Positions 47,345 through 57,460 of a DNA stretch of 64,000 nt are shown here, one piece after another (within the stretch, counting starts at the first letter, position 1; each line of letters begins with the position of its first letter). Source of the DNA: Lepeophtheirus salmonis (Eukaryota > Arthropoda > Copepoda > Siphonostomatoida > Caligidae); the NCBI RefSeq assembly GCF_016086655.4, contig NC_052132.2, positions 4,466,805 to 4,530,804 on the forward strand. The letters run 5' to 3'. The translations under genes were made by a program, and so were the position numbers. The notes beneath the pieces are model-generated. The model was not told the origin of the DNA. It searched no databases and worked only from the letters and a program-made list of their open reading frames with translations.

Positions 47345-48539
47345 TAATCTTGATGAAAAAAATCATAATTTTAATTTCCAGCTTTCAAACTTTAAATCCT
47401 TCTTTACTCTTAAGTTTTCCTAGTAATAGAAGTTAGTTTAATTTATTATTTTAAATATCACCGTTTACCTTAGAAACTTATTAAGGATATTCTTCATCAC
47501 ATTCAATGTTAAAAATTTCCAAAAATTAAAGATTTTCTTATATTAGTTTTAAAATATTATAATTAGTGAAAATGTTCTTTTAAGATAAGATTTAAGATTC
47601 TTTGAAAATAATAAGTCATTCATTTATTAAATATTGTCACAGAGATCCAAGTACCATATGTGCTTGAATAATTTTTTCGATGTTGACATCGAAATGTATG
47701 AATTAATGAAAGAATATTTAAGGAGTGATTTTATTAAATTTAGCTCATTAATAGGTTCACTTATGGTTTGAGGAGTTACATTCAGGCTCAAAGATATACT
47801 CTCGCTATAAACACACAAATATTGGGTAATCTTTGCTCCTCTATGTCTGTTAATTAGAATTGAGATCTAAACATCCGCATTTGTACACATTTTACACCTA
47901 GTAGAAGCAAATCACCAAAGAATATATTTACGAGGTTAAGGAACTCTTTAATTCCTTTACTTATTGATTAAAATTTGACTATTAAGTCTTTTTGGAAAAA
48001 GTGAGGTCAGAAAAGGGCAACTGAGTTTATCCTTAATACTCTATTTCATCTTATTAAATGGAATTAGCTTATACAATATTTTAATCAAAAAAGGTAGGAA
48101 AAGGTTAAATTTAATTTTAACTAAACTTATTCTTTTTAATTCGAGTATTAAATTAACAATTGCTAATAATTTGGGACACATAAGTTGTAAATATATATAT
48201 AATTTCTTTTGCGGGCATACAACAAAAAATGCAAGTTATGGTAGTCTTTGCTCTTTTTGACCAATTAGAAAAGAATTAGAAAATTATAAATATTTCCGAT
48301 AGCAAATTTATTTAGCTAAGTTTATTTTATTATAATATTTATTGTACCACGAAGTGTTTGGATGATGTTTAGGTCAAAATACTCATTTTTCAACAAAAAA
48401 AAATCGTAAAATTTCAAAACTTCAGAGCCGTTCAGCTACCTCAAGATATTTTTCAAACCTGTTTAACATGTATATATGATACTTTTAGCCTAAAAATAAA
48501 TATTTACGACCCTCAGAGCTCAAAAATTTTCATATTAAA

Positions 48540-50860
48540 AAAAAAAAAGCTCCACCCTAATGAGGTGGCTTATGCGTCTCATTGGGACACATCTTTATGG
48601 TTTAGATCGTCAAATTTGATGTACCCCTTCACTCCTACTATTTATTCATTCAATAGTTAGATACTTTGAGTGAATAAAATGATTCACATAAAAATATTTT
48701 AGATGCAAAATATTAATTTAATTTTATTAAAATCCATTGAAAATGCATTTCAAATGTCAAAAGTAATCATTTTATTAGGATTTATATTTAAAGAGGTAAA
48801 ACGCCTGAGCTTTTCAATTTTGTATTTTAATCAAAGGAATTTAATTGAAGTGTACATAATTGATTTTTCCTTTAAAAATAGTAATTGCTTCTGGCGTGTC
48901 TAATTCAACAGCAATATTGATCGTTTTTATTTTATTTTAATGTCGAAATTACTTGAGTTTAAGTGTTGAAGTTTAGAAAACCATTAACACAATAGCATTA
49001 AAAGAATAAATATACAGTTAAATCCGTATATAAGAAATTTAGATACAATAAAAATACATTTATAGTCAATGTTCTCTCAGTTACGAATTACTTTGGCGAG
49101 GTTTAGAGACTTAGAAGTTAAAATTTTCCGATATTTGGATACATTTTGGGAATTTTTAATCTTTTTTAATTTAATTTTCTATCATTAGGGTATAAAATTC
49201 AGTCCTTATAATCATAATAAAGGATTCAATTCCAATTATACTTTTCAATTATTGATGCTTCAAGTCTTACTCAAAGAGCTCAATTATGTGAATTTATGTG
49301 AAAAGTATGCCTTGTTAAGTGTTCTTTTATTTTTGGAACGAATAATAGATGCAGAGTAGGATTACATGGGACGTTGAACAGGATTGGTTTTAAATTCCAT
49401 ATTAAAAACCGATATAGCCTAAGTTTCAATCTTTTTTTTATTCAATGATATTTATACAGATCATGTTTCAGTTCATTACAAAACAGTATGTATGAGTATG
49501 ATGCTTTTGTGATTTAACTTTGTTGCCAAACAAGGTCTCTTTAAAAACAACTAGGATTTGGTTAATATATCCAGTAGATTTTTAATTTTCCAATTAAAAT
49601 TTGTGAAGTTCAAATCTAATTATTCTTGAAAGCAATATTATTACTGTACATCTTGAATGGCGTCTTTAAAATATGACAGATTTTAGAGGTAAAATGCACT
49701 TTTGATAAAGTTTTACTAGGTCAAATAAATTTAGATCCATGGGCTTATTATGGATAATTTAAAAAAAAAAAAAAAAAAAATCTTCCTCGCCAAGATTTTA
49801 CAATATCCAATGATTTTTATCCGATAAATTTTTTAGACAGTGTTGTATGTTGATCAAAAAACATTCAGATGCTCCTGAGTCGCTGTATACATGATATTAA
49901 GTATTTTATACAATTATAAAGTAATTCCCCAATTTTTCTACAGAGCACTTGTAATATGTGGGATTGAATGAAATTTTGTAAGTTTTCAATAGAACTAATA
50001 ACATAATTTTTCAAATAAGCTATATTATTTAAGAATTTCATTGATTAAACTCAATTGTTTTATGAATTATATTTTTGTAAATGAAGATTCTTATTAAGAA
50101 TATTTTTAGCTATAATAAATTGAGATGAGAATACTGAAAAATAAGATTCGTAGGATTTTTGCATTTTTATAGGGAATAACTATTTAAGTCCTGAAATATG
50201 AATTAATTTGCCATTTTATTCGAGCAAATGGAGCAAAAACTAAGTATTCAAGCAGCCTAGAAAAAATCATATATCTTAAAATTTGACTTAAGGGTCAAAT
50301 TATCGTAATTGAAATTATACAAATATTTGTGTTATTCTCTATATGGCCTAGAAGCAAAAGATTTAACGCTAATACTTCAAAATAGAGAAATGTAGACTCT
50401 TGAAAATAATTTATCGGATCCATTTTATTGTAAAAATCGGAAAATACTTTAATTGAAAGTGAAATAATGCAGGTTTTTTGCTTAATGTCATTTACGCAAA
50501 TATTCCTTCACTCTTTCCAATCTTTCCTTCTTTCTTCGGATTGAGATCATTTTAATTTCCGGGATATAAAATAAAACACGAGAAAAGTCTTAATATATAT
50601 ATTAAAAATCACAATACTTCATTTTTTTAAATACATATACAGAAAACGGTAGGTCTAAACATGATCTGACTTGTATCAAGAAGTAAATAAGAATCTTTAA
50701 TGAAGAGAAGTTTTTTTTTTTTTTTAAAGGTACCAAGGGTATTTATCTATGCTTGAAAAAGTATGTTACATACGTTTGATGTCAACCAACCGATTCAATT
50801 AGTGTAATTGACTTGTTTTTAGATTTATTTTTTTTCAATTACAAATTAATGCTACCCTGC
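48540..50860. other. Spacer of the inverted duplication, left part: AT-rich, no gene
   Basis: This part of the single-copy spacer has a run of about 20 As near 49760 and no credible open frame. A 66-codon frame at 48.7 kb lacks motifs. Confidence 0.45.
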
Positions 50861-50868
50861 AAGGTGAA

Positions 50869-51165
50869 TAGAAATACAAGGCTAGACCATCATGTAATCG
50901 GACTTGCTAGAATTTTCGATCTGATTTATTGTTCCGACTGCTGGGCAAGATAGGTAGATTTTGACAAAACACACAGACACTCATAGTCTATGACGTCACT
51001 ATTGCTAGATTTTTCAATTAGATATATAGTACCGACTGCTGTGGAAGAAAAACAGATTTTGACAAAACACTTCACCCCTCATCTACTATGACGTCAATAT
51101 TAAAAGCGGGGTGGAACTCAAACATCAGTCGTACACGCGTTATGGTATAACCTTGTATTTGTATT
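50869..51165. mobile_element. Small MITE with internal tandem duplication and two TGACGTCA sites
   Basis: The ends are inverted: ATACAAGGCTAGACCAT (from about 50869) and, reversed from about 51165, ATACAAGGTTATACCAT. Inside, a unit of 98 bp is repeated: it starts TTGCTAG at 50904 and at 51002. Each unit carries CCGACTGCTG, then GATTTTGACAAAACAC, and ends with the palindrome TGACGTCA (50991-50998 and 51089-51096). No coding capacity. Confidence 0.65.
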
Positions 51166-51169
51166 AACG

Positions 51170-51785
51170 TCGGCCACCTAGGTGAAATTGACAGCTAAGA
51201 AATGCAATGCTAATATGAAAATATGAAACATTTGAAAAGATGACCCAATAACTTGGGTGAAGCCTCCAAATACAAAAATTCAACCATTAGACACCACGCT
51301 ATCCAATATTTATAAAAATAAATTAGATCTCTCTTAGGGAAATTTTGGATTTTATGATCATGAGCCAGTTGCATACTTTATCTATTCACATGCCAGCTCG
51401 AGTACATGATATCTTATCATTCTTTAATTAAATTATTTATTTTGTACCTCTTCAGTATTAAATTTTTTTATAGTCCGAAGTAGGTGCAAAAATGACCACT
51501 TCAGCTTCTGCTTTGTACCACAATAGATATATTTATTAATCAAATACGACCCAGATCATACAACGAAGGACCTTACCGTTTACAAATTTATTTGGTCTAG
51601 TCCAATAACACGGCCGGTCCAATCAGGTATTAAAATTGTCCGTTATTGAATTTTTCCTTAATATGTCGATGGTTTATTAAGCCAAATATGATATAACAGA
51701 TATGTATAAAAAGCATTCCACAATCCACATATCTTGCAAATAAAATCATATTTTCATTATAATACGAACATATTATATTTTACTT
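51170..51785. other. AT-rich DNA, nothing recognised
   Basis: No frame or repeat is supported between the MITE and the truncated mariner. Confidence 0.45.
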
Positions 51786-51792
51786 ATTTATA

Positions 51793-52230
51793 TAAAGGGT
51801 AGGGCCCCAAAACGTGAACTCAAGAGATGCATTTAGAATTATATCAATAACTTTATATTTTCATTGATAGGAAAAAAAAAAATGTTAACAAAACATGTAG
51901 ACAAGTTTTTTGCAAAACTTTTATAACTCGTTATGGCCAGTTTCATTATCAATCGCCTGAAGGCCTGATGCAGGTGTTGATGACAAACTCCTCTGACAAG
52001 TTGTTTCATGCAGACACTATGTATGACTTCAGTGAGTCCATATCTGGTTGTGAGGTCCTGTTGGTGTTCCTCTCCAATGTGACTCATATAGAAAAGTCCA
52101 GTGGGTTCAAATCTAGTGAGCAAGGGGCCATTTCTTTTTGGACCAGAATCGAGCCATGTTATCTGCGCATAACTTTTGGTACTTGGTCGAACTGTGAGAA
52201 GGGGCGCCGTCTTGAGTCTACACGTGGTAA
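51793..52230 (-). pseudogene. Truncated mariner transposase C-terminal part
   Basis: On the minus strand from about 52222 a frame reads T-Q-D-G-A-P-S-H-S-S-T-K-Y-Q-K (second catalytic block), then R-F-W-S-K-K-K-W. In a shifted frame it continues L-N-P-L-D-F-S-I-W, then D-S-L-K-S-Y-I-V and N-N-L-S-E-E-F-V-I-N-T-C. The low-coordinate end (GGGTAGGGCCCCAAAACGTG, about 51798) looks like the TIR. The upstream half is missing exactly where the right arm of the inverted duplication begins. Confidence 0.7.
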
Positions 52231-53772
52231 TGAGAAACATTTGAAATTTTTTGAGCTCTGAGGGTCTTAAATTTTTCTTTTTAGGCTAAAAGTATCATAT
52301 ATACATTTTAAACAGGTTTGAAAAATATCTTGAGGTAGCTGAACGGCTCTGAAGTTTTGAAATTTTACGATTTTTTTGTTGAAAAATGAATATTTTGACA
52401 TAAATATCATCTAAACACTACGTGATACAATAAATATTGTAATAAAATAAACTTAGCTAAATAAATTTGATATCGGAAATATTTAAAGTTTTCTTACGAG
52501 CGTTCTGTTCTAGTTGGTCAAAAAGAGCAACGACTACGATAAATTGCATTTTTTGTTGTATGCTCGTAAAAGAAATTATATATATATTTACAACTTATGT
52601 GTCCCAAATTATTAGCAATTGTTAATTTAATACTCGAATTAAAAAGAATAAGTTTAGTTAAAATTAAATTTAACCTTTTCCTACCTTTTTCGAATAAAAA
52701 TATTGTATAAGCTAATTCCATTAAATAAGTTGAAATAGAGTATTAACAATACCCTCATTGTAAGGAGGTTGCCTTTTTTCTGACCTTACTTGATCCAAAA
52801 AAGACTTAATAGCCAAATTTTAATCAATAAGTAAAAGAATTAAACCTTATTTTGTTTTCAATTTATATTTTGAAACAAATCTTCCTCGACACGACGATAA
52901 AGAGTTCCTTAACCTCGTAATTATATTCCTTGGTGACTTGCTTCCACAAGGTATAAAAATTATTCAAGCACCTATGATACTTGGATCTCCGTAACAATAT
53001 TAAATAAATAAAGGACTTATTTTTCTAAACACTTACGATGTAACAACTCTGTAAATAAAATGATCCTTTCAGTATTCATAAACACTAAAACTTAAAAATA
53101 TTTCCATATTGTAAATAATGGTGTAATGCACCTACATAAATATGTATTTATTCATTTGTTTCATTGATTTAAGTTTATATTTTTGTTTGTCTTTATTTTT
53201 TAGCCTTATAATATATTTGATAATTGATTAATTTACTACGATTTATACTTATTACAATTATATACTTATAGACATCTAGATATGCAGTAAAAACATTAGA
53301 TTCTTTTTGATTATTCTCATTGGTCTAATGTTCATTAATAAGTGTCTTGCATTGAAATCCGTCGTTATTGGGATTAAGTTTTTTGTTCCAGAATGCCGTA
53401 ATAGTTACAAGGCATCAAATTCGAAAAAAAAGTATCTGAGGTACTTACTTTTCTTAGTGGGTACGTTTAGTTATTTGATATTTTCAGAAATTTAAAACAA
53501 CAAATCCATATTACAAAAATTATATGTTAAAAAAATCAAAACAATATTTTCACTAATTATAATATTTTAAAACTAATATAAGAAAATCATTAATCCTTGG
53601 AAATTTTTGACATTGAATGTGATGAAGAATATCCTAAGATATTTCGGTTAAAATTTAAATGCAAGGTAAAACAATAAGTTTCTAAGCTCATTTAAAATAA
53701 TAAATAAAAACAACTTCTATTAAAAAATTGAAAGCTGGAAATTAAAATTATGATTTATTTCATCAAGATTAT

Positions 53773-54144
53773 TGATAATGTTCTTCACCCCTTATAAAAA
53801 TTCAACTTGTCTAATTGTATTGTACAATATTAGTATTGAATTTATTCATAAATTGTCTTCAATCTACTCTTATTTACAAGAATTTACCCATCAATGAGCT
53901 AAAAACATATGAATACCTTTCTATTCCTTATAGCTTAAGAGTATTGATTGCATAAAGTAATTAATTTTAAAACTAAACAGAAGAAAAGGTGTGCGTGAGA
54001 GATACAATATGGGGTATATTATGTTTTTACTTAATCTTATTCTAAATAACTAATAACAGTACATTTAATCAATATCGATAATAATATTGTATAATGCAAT
54101 TAGACAAGTGAAGTTTTTTTTTTCAGGTTTAAGAACATTATTCA
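53773..54144. mobile_element. MITE copy nested in the right arm
   Basis: Starts GATAATGTTCTTCACCCC and ends, inverted, at AAGAACATTATTC near 54143. The order is mirror-image to 46962-47344, as expected if it was present before the arm was duplicated. Confidence 0.65.
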
Positions 54145-54230
54145 TGGTATAGTTTTTGTACCAATATCTGTGTTTTTTTGGTAGGTACTCCATAACAAAG
54201 AATATGATTTATCCGCCCCAGAGTAATCTA

Positions 54231-55047
54231 CCGGGTCGTCCATTGAAATCTGAATACTTTCTAAACAAATACTTAAGGAAGGCTGAGTGATAAAATTAAT
54301 TAAATATTTTGATGTATTAAGGCATAAACAATTAGTTACAAAATAAAACAAACTTGAGTTCTCTATCTTACGTACAAGTTGAGAAAATGAGACTTGAACG
54401 TGATCAAAGAATTTCCAATATCGCCATGCAAGCAGTTGGGCGTCTCCAGGGACAACCTATAAGCCGTCAGCAAGTCTGAAGCGTAGGACATGAAGAAGGG
54501 CTCTGTCAAAATGGATCCAGATGAGTTAAAGAAACAGCCTAGGCCATAAGGGCCATGCAAGAGATCTTTGGGTTTAAAAAAAAATAGATGGAAAGAGCCT
54601 TGTGAGGGTTGAGAGGCCACTTTTGACAGTAGAAATGACAAAACCCGTCTCTTGGACTGTTTTGAATAAGTGTTTTGAGTTCTTTTGAACTTTTTTTGAC
54701 AATTCCCCCCCCCCCGCTCCAGTACTGATACCAAACCCCTCAACTACACCTTTCGGGTATTTGTATTTGTTGAGGAGAAGGCCTGCAGTGTCCGTCATCC
54801 AAACACCAATGCCCTCAAAGCTACGCTCATTCAGCACTGGGACGCCTGCACAAGCGATTAAAACCGCAGTGGGGCCAGTACTTCCACCACTACCTGGAAG
54901 CCATCATTGTCGATAAGGGCGGCTAAAGTAATGATTAATAGACCTCAGACACACATCTATTTATAGTGTTCATTTATTTTAAATTGATAAATTATATCTT
55001 GTTGGAGTTTAGAATTCAAAGTGTGCAGATTTAAATGGACCACTCAA
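54231..55047 (+). mobile_element. 0.8-kb mariner deletion derivative (copy 3 of 3)
   Basis: Begins CCGGGTCGTCCATTGAAA after TA (54229-54230) and ends AAATGGACCACTC. The + strand interior has M-R-L-E-R-D-Q-R-I-S-N-I-A-M-Q near 54388, a transposase-like N-terminus. Near 54770-54840 it has E-E-K-A-C-S-V-R-H-P-N-T-N-A-L-K-A, a transposase-like tail. Most of the catalytic centre is deleted and a run of Cs breaks the frame near 54706. Confidence 0.75.
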
Positions 55048-55884
55048 AAATATACTATTATTTTCGAAATTTACAACTTTAAAGTTCTAAACATTGATTA
55101 ATATAGTTCCAACTACATCTATATTTCTTCATTTTTTACGAAAATAAACATTTTAGACTCCCAAGATTTTGAGGGAAAAAAAAAACAGTCGCGCATGATA
55201 GATGAAGTAACCCAGCTTTACAACAATCTATATATGTAACAAGGACTCTGGCCTCCACTCTATATGTTAGACATGCTCTTCCTAATTTAATGGACTAAGA
55301 AAAGGGTAAATATTGAATGGAATATAGATTTATTGAAATATTTTTTAGCATACTTTAGCTCTTTTTTCATTCGTTTATTTTATATTTCTCTTCAGTTGTA
55401 GCTGTACAGTTCTAATATCACTAGTTCCATCCTTCCAAAGTATAATATTTGTTTAATAATGAACATTTTTTGAAGTACCTTCTGAGTTAAATACAAGAAA
55501 GGAATCTCTCAAAGGCGCAGTTTGACTTTTTCGGGGATCGGAGGAATGATCCCAATGGGACCCAGTGCTAATAAATTTTAATATTACAAACAAAATATTT
55601 TAATATAGGAAAAAGTTGACCGATAACTCTCTTTGAAAAACAAGATTACAATTTAACTTTCTACAAAAACAAAAAATAGAAAGTCATAAATACATCTTTA
55701 GGCTTTATTAGATAGTTTTAGTACGCTATTGATCGAGTGCATATATTTTATAGTTTTTTTAGTGAGATTCTATATCTGCTCAGATTTTGTAATTATTATC
55801 AATCATATAGGAAAGTCAATAATGTGCTTATGAGACCTAAAAATCAAATAATAGTTTCAAGCCAGGCAATGTTTGACTTTGTTC

Positions 55885-56455
55885 CCTTACTAGAAATGAA
55901 AACAAATATCTATTTGAGAAGTTTTTTTCATTGAGTTAATACTTTTAAACCAAGAAGCAAAATTTATCTGTTAGCTTGAGGAGATACATGGTCATAGTTA
56001 TATCTTGTTTCCCAAGGAAGATGTCGTTTTTTTTATTATACCACAGATGACAACATTTCCCCATTTAATTCTCTTCTAGTTTTAGTCAAAATATTCTCCT
56101 TTCTAGAGCAAAACCACATCATATTTTATACTCAAAAATCATAACATAATAGGCAGATGTTTAAAAAAAAAAACTTTACTAAATAGTACCATCTCTTCAT
56201 GCTCACCGACATACAGGGCCTAATTTTGAAGTTAGTATTAGGCGTAGCCCTGCTTTTCCAATCTGCGTATGCTACTCATTATATTATTAAAAATATCATT
56301 TTTACAAAGTTATTTGATAATTTTGCATTTTTACATATTGTAAAAAAGTTGCTTGTATTCGGATTCATAAGCTTTCATAAGTTGTGGTCTAGTGTCAAAA
56401 ATTTCATAGAAATGTACAAGAGATATTCCACCATTTTAATGCTCTGAAAACAGAT
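55885..56455. other. AT-rich DNA outside the right arm
   Basis: An 82-codon + frame at 56199-56447 is hydrophobic but has no homologue I recognise and codon composition like the AT-rich background. Confidence 0.4.
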
Positions 56456-56459
56456 TCCC

Positions 56460-57310
56460 TAAATTCAATTAAAATAATTTTTAGGAATTTTTGCTTCTTA
56501 CTAGAAATTTAATATTCGAAATTTCTGTCCAAATAATTAAATTTTTTATATCTTTCTTCAAAAATTTATTTCTTTGTGAATAGTTGTGGATTCTAGGAAA
56601 AAATTTAGTTTTTCAATTTTTTTTTCAGGAATTTTTTTGAGACCGTATTTAAGAAGTAGTTAAGAGATTTAATTAAGATTCTAATAATATGTGATCCATA
56701 AATACAAAAGCAAGCTAGCAATCTACATTATATTTCGTATTATTCGACAATACGTCTATTCAGAAATAATTTCAAGTTATTCTGACTAATCCTTTAGAGG
56801 GCCTGCAAATTAAATTTAAACTAGAAACATTGCATGATCCCAATCAAATAATTAGACATAGATTGATTGTATAATATGAAAGGTTATATGGGAACGAAAT
56901 TAAATTATTTGAATCAAAATTTCTAAACTATAGTTGTCATTCTTGAGTAATGATGGGACAATTAATCGAAATCGGAGAATCGGGTCTTTTTTCTGGAATC
57001 GGAGTCGGGAAAATAAAGTTTAATTTGCGATTCCGATTAATTACGGCTATTGAACTATTAATTACTTTTATAGGTTATAAACTAAAATATTGCCACCTCC
57101 AAAATTAAGGACTTTTTGCTTTTTTCAAGAAAATTGAATATTTGACATTCTAAATAATTATTTATTTTTTTTCTCAAAAAATATTATATTTGAAATTTAA
57201 TTACATTTTTCAAAAAAAAATTATTTTTTGTAAGTAATTAATGAATTTTTAAATTTTACTTCGAAAAATATATTATTTGAATTTTTTATTTTTTAAATAA
57301 TTTATGTTGA

Positions 57311-57354
<44 letters not shown>

Positions 57355-57460
57355 AGATTATCCTGTGATTTTTGAAATTTTTTTAGATGTTATTTTTTAT
57401 TTTTTGTGAACAGTAGTGAATTTTGAAATTTTTTTGAGAATAGTACTGAATTGGTAATAA
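56460..57460. repeat. Degenerate A/T satellite with poly-T tract
   Basis: Words such as AATAGTTGTGGATT, GAACAGTAGTGAATTTTGAAATTTTT and long AAATTT blocks recur, as in 27826-28515. A block near 56950-57050 repeats AATCGGA/GATTCCGATTAAT in both orientations. A run of 40 Ts lies at 57314-57353. Confidence 0.5.

Larger units (their letters stand above)
45238..48531 (+). repeat. Left arm of a large inverted duplication
   Basis: This 3.3-kb stretch is repeated in reverse complement at about 52233-55881. Anchors include GTCAAACATTGCCTGGCTTC (45240, against its complement near 55860) and GAGCCGTTCAGCTACCTC (48425, against its complement near 52345). A further anchor is an identical 210-bp frame at 46755-46964 and 54351-54142. 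Identity is high by eye, with several indels. Relative to the other arm, this arm has extra sequence at about 47666-47893. It contains a mariner derivative and a nested MITE. Confidence 0.88.
52233..55881 (-). repeat. Right arm of the large inverted duplication
   Basis: Reverse-complement copy of 45238-48531. It is longer because of a block of about 60 bp near 52845-52905 and roughly 500 bp at about 53030-53545 that have no counterpart in the left arm. Homology stops on the outer side at GTTTGACTTT|GTTCCC (about 55881) and on the inner side near TTTGAGCTCTGAGGGTC (about 52240). No gene is supported inside; the two 60-odd-codon frames in the 53-kb insertion are unremarkable. Confidence 0.88.

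Noticed and set aside
56199..56447. 82-codon hydrophobic + frame
   Set aside because: Composition fits translated AT-rich DNA; no signal, motif or neighbour supports it.
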